Counted from the stretch's first letter, positions 35,028 through 45,102 are shown. The stretch: 58,817 nucleotides of DNA from Bacteroidota bacterium (GCA_004293915.1 RDZG01000066.1:1-58817), one strand, 5' to 3'. The notes: a model not told the origin generated them from the letters alone. A program made the numbers and translations.

Positions 35028-35597
35028 ATGAAAAAGTTAACCATTGTTGCTTCATTATTATTTGGAGCGTATTTTTCAAATGCACAAACTAATTGGTCGC
35101 TTGATAAAGCACATACAAAATTAGGATTTGCAGTTTCACACTTAATGTTATCAGAAACTACTGGCGATTTTAAAATGTATGATGTAACTGCGGTTACAAA
35201 AACAGATGATTTTGTTGATGCAGCTATTGATGTTACTATCGATGTAAATTCGATTAATACAGATGACGCTGGAAGAGATGCGCATCTTAAAAAAGAAGAT
35301 TTTTTTGATGTAGCTAAATTTCCAAAAATAATGTTTAAAAGCAAATCTTTGAAAAAAGTAGATGGTAAAAAATATGCTTTAATGGGAGATTTAACCATGC
35401 ATGGCGTTACAAAACCTGTAACTTTAGATGTTATTTTTAATGGAACAGGTGTTCATCCTTACACAAAAGCAACTGTGGCAGGTTTTAAATTTACAACTAC
35501 CGTAAAACGTACTGATTTTGGTGTTGGTCAAATGCCAGCTGCTGTTGTAGGCGAAGATGTTACAATTGCTGGAAGTTTTGAATTAATCAAAAAATAA
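35028..35597 (+). CDS. YceI family lipocalin-like exported protein
   Basis: A 189-residue YceI protein with a signal peptide (1-19, ending F-S-N-A-Q). The family pattern W-S-L-D-K-A-H-T-K-L-G-F-A-V-S-H-L is at the mature N-terminus, with D-V-N-S-I-N-T-D-D-A-G-R-D-A-H-L-K mid-length and G-D-L-T-M-H-G-V-T-K-P-V later. YceI proteins have a lipocalin-like barrel that binds isoprenoid or other amphiphilic lipids. A terminator follows at 35623-35655. Confidence 0.92.
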   Translation: MKKLTIVASLLFGAYFSNAQTNWSLDKAHTKLGFAVSHLMLSETTGDFKMYDVTAVTKTDDFVDAAIDVTIDVNSINTDDAGRDAHLKKEDFFDVAKFPKIMFKSKSLKKVDGKKYALMGDLTMHGVTKPVTLDVIFNGTGVHPYTKATVAGFKFTTTVKRTDFGVGQMPAAVVGEDVTIAGSFELIKK

Positions 35598-35622
35598 GTT
35601 TAGTATTTATTTCTCTTTTTGA

Positions 35623-35655
35623 AAGCGGTTGAAAATTAATTTTTTCAACCGCTTT
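35623..35655 (+). terminator. Intrinsic terminator after the YceI gene
   Basis: A 14-bp perfect stem (AAAGCGGTTGAAAA / TTTTCAACCGCTTT) with a 5-base loop, followed by a T-rich tract. Confidence 0.88.
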
Positions 35656-35702
35656 TTATTTTTAAATTAATTGTAGTTAAGTTTGAAATCTAAACTACTA
35701 AC

Positions 35703-36998
35703 ATGTCAGAAAAAAATAAAAACAACCCAAAAACAATTTTAGGTTGGTGTATGTATGATTGGAGTGCTTCTGTCTATAATCTTACTATAACCTCAAGTGT
35801 TTTTCCGATATATTTTAATGCCGTTGTTAGAAATGATCTAGGTGGAGATGTGGTTAATTTTTTGGGCTTTCAAATCAAAAACTCTGCGTTATATTCGTAT
35901 TCGCTTGCATTTGTTTTTTTATTTGTGGCTTGTATAAATCCATTTTTGGCTTCCATTGCCGATTTTAGTGGAAAGAAAAAACTATTTTTTAAGTTGTTTG
36001 CATTTATAGGAGCAGCTGCATGTGCTGGTTTGTTCTTTTTTACATCAAACACAATTTTGTTAGGAATTTCAATGTTTGTATTGGCTGGCATAGGATTTTA
36101 TGGAAGCTGGGTTTTTTACAATTCTTACTTGCCTGATATTGCTACCGAAGATAAATTTGATGCCATAAGTGCAAAAGGATTTGCTTTAGGATATATAGGA
36201 AGTGTATTGTTATTGATTGTAAATTTAGCAATGATAATGATGCCGCAATTTTTTGGCGGAATCGACTCTGGCTTAGCGTCAAGATTATCTTTTTTAAGTG
36301 TTGGAGTATGGTGGTTTCTGTTTTCGATGTTTACTTTTTATTATTTACCAAACCAAAAATCTTTAAAAAACAGAGAAAAAGATTGGATTTTGAATGGGCT
36401 AAAAGAACTCAAAAAAGTATTTGGGCAAGTAAAGAAAAACCTAAAAATGAAACAATTTTTATTAGCTTTTTTTCTATATAATTTTGGTGTGCAAACCTTT
36501 ATGTATGTATCTACATTTTTTGCCGAAAAAGAACTGCATTTACCCACTCAAACATTAATAATTACTGTTTTACTATTACAATTGATAGCCATTCCAGGTG
36601 CATTATTTTCGAGTTGGCTATCGAGCAAAAAAGGCAATTTATTTTCGTTAATGATATTGGTTTTAGTATGGGTTTTGATTGCAATTGGCGGATATTTGGT
36701 GTCAAGTGAAAATCAATTTTATGTGCTTGCCATTATGGTTGGCTGGGTAATGGGAGGTATTCAGTCGCTTTCACGTTCGACATTTGCAAAATTTATTCCA
36801 AAAGACTCTCCAGATTCTGCTTCTTTTTTTAGCTTTTACGAAATGATTGATAAACTTTCGATGGTTGCAGGTTTGGTTGTATATGGATTTTGCGATTCGG
36901 TTTTGTGTAGTGCTAGAATTAGTGTTGGAATAATTGGCATATTTTTTGTTCTATCTTTTTTAAAATTATATACCCTCAAAAAACTTGAAAAAAGATAA
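35703..36998 (+). CDS. MFS transporter, UMF1 family
   Basis: A 431-residue membrane protein of about 12 helices. The N-terminus I-L-G-W-C-M-Y-D-W-S-A-S-V-Y-N-L is the UMF1 (Atg22-like) signature, followed by V-F-P-I-Y-F. M-G-G-I-Q-S-L-S-R-S-T-F-A-K-F-I-P in the second half is also typical. UMF1 transporters are often annotated as effluxers; the substrate is unknown. The DUF2452 gene follows after 39 bases. Confidence 0.88.
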   Translation: MSEKNKNNPKTILGWCMYDWSASVYNLTITSSVFPIYFNAVVRNDLGGDVVNFLGFQIKNSALYSYSLAFVFLFVACINPFLASIADFSGKKKLFFKLFAFIGAAACAGLFFFTSNTILLGISMFVLAGIGFYGSWVFYNSYLPDIATEDKFDAISAKGFALGYIGSVLLLIVNLAMIMMPQFFGGIDSGLASRLSFLSVGVWWFLFSMFTFYYLPNQKSLKNREKDWILNGLKELKKVFGQVKKNLKMKQFLLAFFLYNFGVQTFMYVSTFFAEKELHLPTQTLIITVLLLQLIAIPGALFSSWLSSKKGNLFSLMILVLVWVLIAIGGYLVSSENQFYVLAIMVGWVMGGIQSLSRSTFAKFIPKDSPDSASFFSFYEMIDKLSMVAGLVVYGFCDSVLCSARISVGIIGIFFVLSFLKLYTLKKLEKR

Positions 36999-37037
36999 AA
37001 TTTTAAAACAAAATACATCACAAAAAGTTGAAGTTTT

Positions 37038-37499
37038 ATGATTTTAGAAGATGAAAAAGCTATTGGTCAGTTATTTACTGGAGAAATAGACCCTAAAAAA
37101 ACGGTTCAAAATCCGGGATTGATTCCTTTTGCTCACACTGTTGGAGGTGCTGTAATAAGACCAGAAGATGCTGGAAAAATAAAAAGTAAGTCATTAACAT
37201 CGATGCGTCAGCAAACCGATATGCAAATGGCACAACTTTATAAACAAATGCAATTGCTTGCCGAACAAGCAAATCACATCAAAAAAAGAGTAGAAATTTC
37301 TGAAAGAATTTATCAAACAGAAATGAAATTTGAACCACTCATTAGCCACAGTTATTTTTTGTATGAGCGAGAGGATGGCACAGATTTTCTTTCGATGATT
37401 GCTCCAAACGAATGGGGACGAAGCAAAAAATATGCTCGTTGTATTTCAAAAGTTACACTTTTGGCAGATCATACATGGGAAGTTGCAGATGTTGATTAA
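37038..37499 (+). CDS. DUF2452 family protein
   Basis: A 153-residue protein matching DUF2452: N-P-G-L-I-P-F-A-H-T-V-G-G-A at about 25-38, M-R-Q-Q-T-D-M-Q-M-A-Q-L, E-R-I-Y-Q-T-E-M-K-F-E-P, and a C-terminal segment with F-L-S-M-I-A-P-N-E-W-G. Function unknown. It converges on the NamZ-like gene with a 17-base gap. Confidence 0.8.
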   Translation: MILEDEKAIGQLFTGEIDPKKTVQNPGLIPFAHTVGGAVIRPEDAGKIKSKSLTSMRQQTDMQMAQLYKQMQLLAEQANHIKKRVEISERIYQTEMKFEPLISHSYFLYEREDGTDFLSMIAPNEWGRSKKYARCISKVTLLADHTWEVADVD

Positions 37500-37516
37500 T
37501 ATCTTTAATGCTATAT

Positions 37517-38659
37517 TCAGTAATATAATAAATATTTTCTTCGCATTAATTTATATTTCTCTAAGTCGTTTTGCCACGTTTTTTTAATTTCAGATTCTGA
37601 TAAACCATCTTTAATTTGTTGCATAACTTGCTTATTACCAATTAATTTATCAAAAAAAGAATTAAAAAACTTTTCTTTGTCTTTACTTTTTGAGTAAAAA
37701 TCAATTACATATTTTAAAGTAAATGCTCTAACTGGCTTCATTGTTCTTAAATCAACACCAAAACATTTTTTTCCTTCGTGCATTGGGTTTTTAGACATTC
37801 CAATAATACTATGTGGCGTAAAAGAAAAATAGCCATACAAAGAATCAGGTGCTCCAACGATTTGAAATGGGAAATCTGTACCTCTGCCAACACTAATCGT
37901 TGTGCCTTCGAACAAGCAAAGCGAAGGATAAAGTGCTATGGATAAATCGTTTGGCAAGTTTGGAGATGGTTTTACTGGCAAAGTATAAGTAGATAAATGT
38001 GTGTAATTCTTGCATTTTACAACAGTAAGTTTACAAGGTTTTGCAATCCATTTTTCACCATTTATCATTTGAGCCAACTCGCCAACAGTAAGTCCATGCA
38101 CAACAGGTATGGGATGCATGCCAACAAAAGAATGTAACGATGTGTCTAAAATCGGTCCATCAATATACATTCCATTTGGATTTGGACGGTCTAACACAAC
38201 CAATTCTAGATTGTTTTCGGCACATGCCTCCATAATGTAATGCAAGGTACTGATATAGGTATAAAATCGAGCACCAACATCCTGAATATCAAACACTAAT
38301 ACATCAATTCCTTTGAGTTGTTCGGTAGTTGGTTTTTTGTTTTTTCCATATAGAGAAATCACTTTAATGCCTGTTTTTATGTCTGTATCGTTGTTCACTT
38401 TTTCGCCAGCATCTGAAGTGCCTCTAAAGCCATGTTCGGGACCAAAAATGGTTTTTATTTTAACTTTTAATTTAGAAAGTGTATCAGCCAAATGCACTCC
38501 ATTAATTTCTGAAGTTTGATTTACAACCAAGCCAACCGTGCTTTTTTTGAGTTTTGGCAAATAATTTTGCAAATCATAAGCAGCAGGAATAGGTTGTGAA
38601 AAAAGGGTAAAAGTTTGAAAGAAAAGGATTGAGATTATTAAAATTATTTTGAAATGCAT
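37517..38659 (-). CDS. NamZ-like exo-beta-N-acetylmuramidase (DUF1343, GH171)
   Basis: A 380-residue exported protein with a signal peptide (1-21) and a DUF1343 domain. Known members are exo-N-acetylmuramidases that release MurNAc from peptidoglycan fragments. Conserved stretches are G-L-V-V-N-Q-T-S, F-G-P-E-H-G-F-R-G-T-S-D-A-G-E (about 72-86), S-L-Y-G, D-I-Q-D-V-G-A-R-F-Y-T-Y, D-R-P-N-P-N, and V-V-H-G-L-T-V-G-E. The catalytic Glu in G-P-E-H-G is present. It lies 39 bases downstream of recG on the same strand and may be co-transcribed. A murQ or MurNAc transporter gene is not in the window. Confidence 0.9.
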   Translation of the reverse strand: MHFKIILIISILFFQTFTLFSQPIPAAYDLQNYLPKLKKSTVGLVVNQTSEINGVHLADTLSKLKVKIKTIFGPEHGFRGTSDAGEKVNNDTDIKTGIKVISLYGKNKKPTTEQLKGIDVLVFDIQDVGARFYTYISTLHYIMEACAENNLELVVLDRPNPNGMYIDGPILDTSLHSFVGMHPIPVVHGLTVGELAQMINGEKWIAKPCKLTVVKCKNYTHLSTYTLPVKPSPNLPNDLSIALYPSLCLFEGTTISVGRGTDFPFQIVGAPDSLYGYFSFTPHSIIGMSKNPMHEGKKCFGVDLRTMKPVRAFTLKYVIDFYSKSKDKEKFFNSFFDKLIGNKQVMQQIKDGLSESEIKKTWQNDLEKYKLMRRKYLLYY

Positions 38660-38698
38660 TTATGATATTTTTTTCTTATTTTTTTAATAAATTACTAA

Positions 38699-40798
38699 TT
38701 AGCTTATTCTGCTCCAATTTATAGTTTTTACTGAAATAGCTTGCAAATGGTTGTATATATTTTGATTTTGTGGTTTTGTCAGATTTGAATCATCAAGCAA
38801 AAGTGCTTGAGCTGTTTCTCTTGCAAGTTTCAAAATTTCGTGATCGGTAGATAGATCGGCTATAAGCAAATCGAGTACGCCACTTTGTTGAGTACCCATC
38901 AAATCGCCTGGACCTCTTAGTTTTAAATCTGCTTCAGCTATTTCAAAACCATTATTTGTACGCACCATGGTAGCGAGTTTTTCTCTCGAATCTTGCGAAA
39001 TTTTATTGCTAGTCATCAAAATACAATAGCTTTGCTCTGCTCCCCTACCCACTCTGCCTCGCAATTGGTGCAACTGAGCCAAGCCAAATCGTTCGGCATT
39101 TTCGATAAGCATTACCGAAGCATTTGGCACATTTACACCAACTTCAATCACTGTGGTTGCCAACATAATTTGAGTTTCGCCTTTTATAAAACGTTGCATT
39201 TCAAAGTCTTTATCCGCAGGCGAAAGTCTGCCATGAACCACACTTACTTGAAATTCGGGTTGAGGAAAATCTTTCAAAATAGCATCGTAGCCATTGTATA
39301 AATCTTGCAAATCCATTTTTTCTGATTCTTCAATTAGTGGATAAACAATATAAATTTGGCGACCCAATTTTATCTCTTCTTTCATAAATCCAATCACTGC
39401 AAGTCGTTGATTTTCAAAACGATGTACAGTTTTAATTGGTTTTCTGCCAGCGGGCAATTCGTCAATCACAGAAACATCTAAATCGCCATAAAACGCCATA
39501 GCAAGTGTTCTTGGAATAGGAGTTGCCGTCATTACCAACACATGCGAAGCCACATTTGTGTTTTTTGCCCAAAGTTTTGCTCGCTGTGCCACTCCAAATT
39601 TGTGCTGTTCGTCTATTACGCAAAGCCCAAGGTTTTTAAAAATCACTTTATCTTCAATTAAAGCATGTGTGCCAACAATTATTTTGATTTCTCCATTAGC
39701 CAAGTTTTCCAAAATCTCTTTTCTAGCTTTGGCTTTTGTCGAACCTGTAAGTTTTACAATCGAAATATTGAGCTTGTCTGCAAAAACTTTAAGTCCATTA
39801 AGATGCTGATCTGCAAGTATTTCTGTAGGAGCCATCAAACAAACCTGTGCATTTTGGTCAAGCAACATCAACATACAAATAAATGCAACAATTGTTTTGC
39901 CACTGCCTACATCGCCTTGCAAAAGTCGGTTCATTTGCTTGCCTGTACCCATATCCAAATAAATTTCCCTGATTACTTTTTTTTGAGCATTTGTAAGTTC
40001 AAAAGGCAGATGAGATTTATAAAATTCGTTTACAAGTGGAATATGTTGCACCACAATTCCCGAATTTTGAAGTTTTCTTCCTGAGCGAAGTCTCAAAAAC
40101 TTGAGCTGTGCATAAAAAAGCTCTTCAAATTTTAGGCGATAAATCGCATTATTCAACTCAACTTGAGAAGTCGGAAAGTGAATTTGAGAAATAGCATTTT
40201 TTTTAGATTCTAACTTAAAATCACTTATAATTTGCTCTGTTAAATTTTCTTTGATATGCGGTTTAGCTAATTCAACTAACTGAGCCATAATGCTAGAAAT
40301 ACCTTTACTATCAAGTCCAAAGTTTTTCATTTTTTCGGAACTATGATATACAGGTCGGAGTTTACCACTTTTTTCCAATGCAGTTGTAAGAGGCTCAATT
40401 TCAGGATGTACAATACTAATTGAATCTCTAAAATAAGTTGGTTTCCCAAAAACAACATATTCTACTCCTATTTTTATGTTTGCCGAAATCCAATTTATGG
40501 CTCTAAACCAAACCAATTCTGCTACACCTGTTTTATCTCTAAACTGAGCCGTGAGACGTTTTTTCTGCCCATCACCTTGTATTTGCAAACTTACCAACAC
40601 TCCTTTAAATTGCACAAAAGACATATCTTCGTGTGCTTCTGCTATGGTATGAAAAACGGTTCGGTCTTCGTGTCGAAACGGATAATGTTGTATTAAATCG
40701 CCATACGTAAAAATGGATAACTCTTTGTTAATAACAGCCGCTTTTTGAGGTCCAATACCTTTTAAAAAATCAATTTTTGTATCAAAAATAGAGGTCAC
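38699..40798 (-). CDS. recG: ATP-dependent DNA helicase RecG
   Basis: RecG reverses stalled replication forks and branch-migrates Holliday junctions. The 699-residue protein has an N-terminal wedge/OB region, Walker A L-Q-G-D-V-G-S-G-K-T-I-V (about 300), V-I-D-E-Q-H-K-F-G-V (Walker B), T-A-T-P-I-P-R-T, and the motif VI region Q-L-R-G-R-V-G-R-G, with a C-terminal L-K-L-R-G-P-G-D-L-M-G-T-Q-Q-S-G signature. The start is GTG at 40798. namZ-like follows. Confidence 0.95.
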   Translation of the reverse strand: MTSIFDTKIDFLKGIGPQKAAVINKELSIFTYGDLIQHYPFRHEDRTVFHTIAEAHEDMSFVQFKGVLVSLQIQGDGQKKRLTAQFRDKTGVAELVWFRAINWISANIKIGVEYVVFGKPTYFRDSISIVHPEIEPLTTALEKSGKLRPVYHSSEKMKNFGLDSKGISSIMAQLVELAKPHIKENLTEQIISDFKLESKKNAISQIHFPTSQVELNNAIYRLKFEELFYAQLKFLRLRSGRKLQNSGIVVQHIPLVNEFYKSHLPFELTNAQKKVIREIYLDMGTGKQMNRLLQGDVGSGKTIVAFICMLMLLDQNAQVCLMAPTEILADQHLNGLKVFADKLNISIVKLTGSTKAKARKEILENLANGEIKIIVGTHALIEDKVIFKNLGLCVIDEQHKFGVAQRAKLWAKNTNVASHVLVMTATPIPRTLAMAFYGDLDVSVIDELPAGRKPIKTVHRFENQRLAVIGFMKEEIKLGRQIYIVYPLIEESEKMDLQDLYNGYDAILKDFPQPEFQVSVVHGRLSPADKDFEMQRFIKGETQIMLATTVIEVGVNVPNASVMLIENAERFGLAQLHQLRGRVGRGAEQSYCILMTSNKISQDSREKLATMVRTNNGFEIAEADLKLRGPGDLMGTQQSGVLDLLIADLSTDHEILKLARETAQALLLDDSNLTKPQNQNIYNHLQAISVKTINWSRIS

Positions 40799-40957
40799 GA
40801 ATAAAAATTATGTTATTAATAATGGGATAATCTTGCTTTAAATTTACAAAAGATTGATTTTGAAATTTGCATTAAGCTACTTTTCAAATTAATATTGCAA
40901 CGATTAAGTGCAATTTTAATAAAATTATTTTGCAAATAATAAACACTATAAACAAAG

Positions 40958-41332
40958 ATGCGACATCAAATAAAATCACTCAATCATGTGGCTCTGCAAG
41001 TGAGTAATGTAGAAAAAAGTATTGATTTTTATGCTAATGTTTTAGGGTTGAAACAACTTGAAAATCGTCCAAATTTCGATTTCAAAGGAGCTTGGTTTAG
41101 TTTAGGAGAAAACACAGCTTTGCATTTGCTGGAAGGTTTGGATTACAAAGTAAAATCTTTTTCGAGAGGGACACATTTTGCTGTAGAAGTAAAATCTATA
41201 ATCGATACCGAAATTATATTAAAATCAAAAAATATTGCCATGAAAGGTCCTAAAACACGTCCAGATGGAGCTTGGCAGATTTTTATTTCCGACCCAGATG
41301 GACATTGTTTTGAATTTACAGAATTAGTATAG
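40958..41332 (+). CDS. VOC-fold glyoxalase/dioxygenase-like protein
   Basis: A 124-residue vicinal-oxygen-chelate protein. It opens with L-N-H-V-A-L-Q-V-S-N-V-E-K-S-I-D-F-Y, a metal His then helix, and ends with I-S-D-P-D-G-H-C-F-E-F-T-E, the usual second half. H-F-A-V-E-V starts the second module. Members include glyoxalase I, FosA/FosB and extradiol dioxygenases; the sequence does not settle which. Confidence 0.82.
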   Translation: MRHQIKSLNHVALQVSNVEKSIDFYANVLGLKQLENRPNFDFKGAWFSLGENTALHLLEGLDYKVKSFSRGTHFAVEVKSIIDTEIILKSKNIAMKGPKTRPDGAWQIFISDPDGHCFEFTELV

Positions 41333-41469
41333 TTCTGAATATTGTTTTTTATCCCATTAAAATTAGGAATAAATATTTTTTCATATCATAGTTTTATTTA
41401 CATTTGAACTTACGTTTTTAAAAAACTCTCGTAATTCTTTTAGTTTGATTTCTTTTTTTGTTTTTAGCT

Positions 41470-44397
41470 ATGAAAGTTTCCAACACACAGCCATTTCAAA
41501 TTATCTATTCTATTTTAGAACACGAACTTTTAGGTTGTTTGTTTGAAACCTTTGTGATTCAGGTCAATAGCTTGGGCAAATTAACACTTCAGCATCAAAA
41601 TATTTCGGGCAAAAACGCAAAAGAATTTTCTAGTGGGCTTGATGAAACCGATTTGAAACTTATTTCTTTAGTAGATGCTATTCAACCTGAAACTATTCAT
41701 CAAAAATTTGGAGATAAAAAATTAAAACCCAATGATTTTCTTTTAAAAGTTTACGACAAAGTAAAACCAAATTTAGAGCTAAAAGAACTGATTAATAATT
41801 ATATAGAAAAATATAAAATTCAGATTTCTGAACTGTTAATTGGTAAGAAAGTATTTGAAATGGGAAGCGATGGCGAGCCAACTTGGCGAGAAGTTTTTGT
41901 AGAGCCTGAAAAAGCAACTGTACTTTTTCATTTTTATAGAAACGAGATAAACACACATTATTTACCAACCATAAAACATAATCATCAGAAAGTAGAATTT
42001 CAATACAAAAATGCACGTTTAATTTGCAATAAACCAGCTTGGTTGCTTTGCGAAGGACATTTGTATCATTTCGAAAAAGATGTTGAAGGAAGTAAGTTAA
42101 AACCTTTTTTACACAAAAAATTTATTGAAGTTCCACGCAAAATGGAAGAAGAGTTTTTTAAGAAATTTGGTTCGCAACTTATTGCATCTTTCGATGTTTA
42201 TGCCAAAGGTTTCGATATAAATATAGAAGAAAGTAAGCCAAAAGCCATTCTGACATTCAGTGAGCTTCAATCAATCAATTCAACTCCGAGTTTATTTGGT
42301 ACAAACACTCAAATTTCTGAAGAAATAGAAGAAACTAAAATGGTTTTCGAACTAAATTTTATTTATGGCGACCAACCATTTCGAGCTGATTACCAAAATC
42401 CAACATTAGTGAGGCAAGAAAAAACCGAACTTGGATTTAATTTCTATAAAATAAAAAGAGATTTGGAATGGGAAAAGTCTAAAATTAGTTTTTTAAAAAA
42501 TACAGGTTTTGAGTTGCTGAATGCAAAAAAAGTAATGTCGAAAGCTGATAGTTTTTCGTGGATGGCAGAACACAGAAAAAACATTGAAAATCAAGAAATT
42601 ACACTCAGGCAAAACCCAAAAGATAATAAAAAATATTTTACAGGAATCTCTAAAATTGAAATTGAAATAAAAGAAAATATCGATTGGTTTGATATCAATA
42701 CTGTGGTTCAATTTGGCGAATTTACCATTCCATTTCGCTATCTAAAAAACTTAATTATCAAAAAACAATCTGAATTTACATTGCCTAATGGCGAAATTGC
42801 TGTAATTCCGGAATCTTGGTTTACAAAATATTCCGAACTTTTTGCATTTGCTAATTCCGAAAATGATGACGAAATAAAACTTCAAAAACACCATATTGCT
42901 TTAGTACAAGATTTGTCTGAAGAAAGTTTAGCTCATGTAACCATGCAACGAAAACTTACTAATCTGCAAACTTTTGAACAAATAGACGAAGTACCTTTGC
43001 CTAAAGGATTTAAAGGAGTTTTGAGACCTTATCAACATGCTGGATATAATTGGATGCATTTCTTGCAAAAATACAAATTTGGTGGATGCCTTGCTGATGA
43101 TATGGGCTTGGGAAAAACGGTTCAAACCTTAGCGTTTTTATTATCCCAAAAAAGTAAAAATGCAGATCAAAAGAACACTTCGTTGCTTGTTGTGCCTACT
43201 TCTTTGGTGTATAATTGGGAAATCGAAGCAAAAAAGTTTACTCCTGAACTCAAAATTCATTTATATACAGGAACCACTAGAGATAAAAAAATCGAACGTT
43301 TTACGAATTATGATTTGGTAATTACCTCTTATGGAATTATAAGACTAGATGAGGAAATATTAAAAAAATACTACTTTCATTATATTGTTTTAGACGAATC
43401 GCAAGCAATAAAAAACCCAACTTCAAACACTTCAAAATCAGTAAGAAATTTAATATCCCGGTTTAGATTGATTTTAACAGGAACACCTATCGAAAACTCA
43501 ACTATAGATTTGTGGAGCCAAATGACATTTGCAAATCCAGGTTTGTTAGGAAGTTTTACTTATTTCAGAGATGAGTTTCAAAAACCAATAGAAAAAGATG
43601 GAAATCAACTCAAAACACAAAAACTTTATACAATAATAAAACCATTTATCTTACGAAGATTAAAATCTCAAGTAGCTACAGATTTGCCAGAAAAAATCGA
43701 ATCTATTCGTTATTCTTCAATGACTTTAGAACAAGAAAAATTATACGAAGAAATAAAATCATATTTTAGAAATAAATTACTTGATACAGAAAATAAAGAA
43801 AATAATCAACTAACTCTTTTACAAGGACTTACACGACTTCGACAAGTTGCCAATCATCCACTTTTAATAGACGAAAACTATGATGGTGAAAGTGGCAAAA
43901 TGGAAGATGTACTTTATTTATTGGACGAAGCATTAGAGTCTGGACGAAAAATATTGATTTTCAGTCAGTTTGTAAAGCATTTGACACTTTTTAGAAAAAA
44001 ATTAGATGCCAAAAATATGGATTATTGTTATATCGATGGCAGCTCTACAGACAGGCAAAAACAAGTAGAAAATTTTCAAACAAATACAAAAACTAAACTT
44101 TTTTTAATTTCACTAAAAGCAGGTGGTGTAGGGTTAAATTTAACCGCAGCAGATTGTGTTTTTATTCTCGACCCTTGGTGGAATCCAGCTGTGGAAGCTC
44201 AGGCAATAGACCGTGCACACCGAATTGGGCAAAAAAACACTGTTTTTACTTATAAATTTATTACAAAAAACTCTGTAGAAGAAAAAATTATGCTTTTGCA
44301 AAACAGAAAAAAGTCATTATCTAACTCACTCATTACCAACGAAGAAAGTTTTGTAAAATCACTTTCGAGCGAAGATATTAGAATGATTTTGGAATAA
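41470..44397 (+). CDS. SNF2-family helicase/ATPase
   Basis: A 975-residue Swi2/Snf2 ATPase. The N-terminal half (about 1-500) has no recognised motif. The helicase core begins with L-R-P-Y-Q-H-A-G-Y-N-W. Walker A is D-D-M-G-L-G-K-T (about 544-551), motif II is L-D-E-S-Q, motif III is L-T-G-T-P-I-E-N, and motif VI is Q-A-I-D-R-A-H-R-I-G-Q near residue 915. Bacterial SNF2 proteins remodel nucleic-acid protein complexes, for example RapA on RNA polymerase. The ATG at 41470 is preferred; an in-frame TTG lies at 41458. Confidence 0.9.
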   Translation: MKVSNTQPFQIIYSILEHELLGCLFETFVIQVNSLGKLTLQHQNISGKNAKEFSSGLDETDLKLISLVDAIQPETIHQKFGDKKLKPNDFLLKVYDKVKPNLELKELINNYIEKYKIQISELLIGKKVFEMGSDGEPTWREVFVEPEKATVLFHFYRNEINTHYLPTIKHNHQKVEFQYKNARLICNKPAWLLCEGHLYHFEKDVEGSKLKPFLHKKFIEVPRKMEEEFFKKFGSQLIASFDVYAKGFDINIEESKPKAILTFSELQSINSTPSLFGTNTQISEEIEETKMVFELNFIYGDQPFRADYQNPTLVRQEKTELGFNFYKIKRDLEWEKSKISFLKNTGFELLNAKKVMSKADSFSWMAEHRKNIENQEITLRQNPKDNKKYFTGISKIEIEIKENIDWFDINTVVQFGEFTIPFRYLKNLIIKKQSEFTLPNGEIAVIPESWFTKYSELFAFANSENDDEIKLQKHHIALVQDLSEESLAHVTMQRKLTNLQTFEQIDEVPLPKGFKGVLRPYQHAGYNWMHFLQKYKFGGCLADDMGLGKTVQTLAFLLSQKSKNADQKNTSLLVVPTSLVYNWEIEAKKFTPELKIHLYTGTTRDKKIERFTNYDLVITSYGIIRLDEEILKKYYFHYIVLDESQAIKNPTSNTSKSVRNLISRFRLILTGTPIENSTIDLWSQMTFANPGLLGSFTYFRDEFQKPIEKDGNQLKTQKLYTIIKPFILRRLKSQVATDLPEKIESIRYSSMTLEQEKLYEEIKSYFRNKLLDTENKENNQLTLLQGLTRLRQVANHPLLIDENYDGESGKMEDVLYLLDEALESGRKILIFSQFVKHLTLFRKKLDAKNMDYCYIDGSSTDRQKQVENFQTNTKTKLFLISLKAGGVGLNLTAADCVFILDPWWNPAVEAQAIDRAHRIGQKNTVFTYKFITKNSVEEKIMLLQNRKKSLSNSLITNEESFVKSLSSEDIRMILE

Positions 44398-44463
44398 ATT
44401 ACAAAAACAAATCTGCCTATTATGTTTTGTTACATAACTTTTTATTAATTTTACGTGTAGTTT

Positions 44464-44628
44464 ATGAGTAAAACTATCCAAAATCTAGAAAAATATCTAG
44501 AAAATGAAAAATATGCTTTAAAAATTAAAATTGAGGTTTTAAATGCTTCTGAAAAAGAAATTAATCAATCTCTTGAACGTATTTTAGAAATTTCACAAAT
44601 GATAATGGAATTAAAAAATAAATTATAA
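44464..44628 (+). CDS. 54-residue small coiled-coil protein (unrecognised)
   Basis: A short gene with ATG at 44464 and TAA at 44626-44628, eleven bases before the 136-residue gene. The product is a helical charged protein, M-S-K-T-I-Q-N-L-E-K-Y-L-E-N at the start, with regular leucine/isoleucine spacing (E-R-I-L-E-I-S-Q-M-I-M-E-L). TAATTTTA at 44446-44453, one mismatch from the -7 consensus, lies ten bases upstream. The coding call rests on codon pattern and placement. A regulatory partner of the next gene is possible. Confidence 0.5.
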   Translation: MSKTIQNLEKYLENEKYALKIKIEVLNASEKEINQSLERILEISQMIMELKNKL

Positions 44629-44639
44629 AATTTATAGAA

Positions 44640-45050
44640 ATGAGAACAGAACTAAAAAAACAATTTTCAAAACTAAAAAAAATGAGTAACTCAATTCATT
44701 TGAGCGAAAAACGATTAATAGAATTAGAAAAACTTAAAGAAATGCTTCTTGATGCTACAGATGAAGAAAAAACAGAAGCAAAAATAGCATTAGACAAAAG
44801 TATGGATGAAAATCTAACTTTTTTAAAAACAACTATTGAAGCTTATAAATTTCGCCAAGAAGCACCTTGTATTCAGATTGGAAACACAAAAATTGACATG
44901 AGAGAATGGTGTACAATTAGCCAATATGCAAAACTATTCAAATATAAATCTACTATGAATGTATCAAATCAAATCCGAAGAGGTACAATTCCACCCGAAA
45001 GAATAAATTATATAAAAGATTTAGATATAAAATTAATACGTTTGCCTTAA
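44640..45050 (+). CDS. Unrecognised 136-residue protein, putative DNA-binding
   Basis: Not recognised. Residues 1-70 are a charged coiled-coil-like helix. About 74-136 holds I-Q-I-G-N-T-K-I-D-M-R-E-W-C-T-I-S-Q-Y and then K-Y-K-S-T-M-N-V-S-N-Q-I-R-R-G-T-I-P-P, which resembles the helix-wing pattern of excisionase or MerR-like helix-turn-helix proteins. With the small upstream gene it makes a tight cassette between the SNF2 gene and lptB. It may be an autoregulator; this is inferred. Confidence 0.55.
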   Translation: MRTELKKQFSKLKKMSNSIHLSEKRLIELEKLKEMLLDATDEEKTEAKIALDKSMDENLTFLKTTIEAYKFRQEAPCIQIGNTKIDMREWCTISQYAKLFKYKSTMNVSNQIRRGTIPPERINYIKDLDIKLIRLP

Positions 45051-45102
45051 ACTTATAATTAAATAAAACATAATTTACTTATTCAATTTTAACACAAAAA
45101 AA

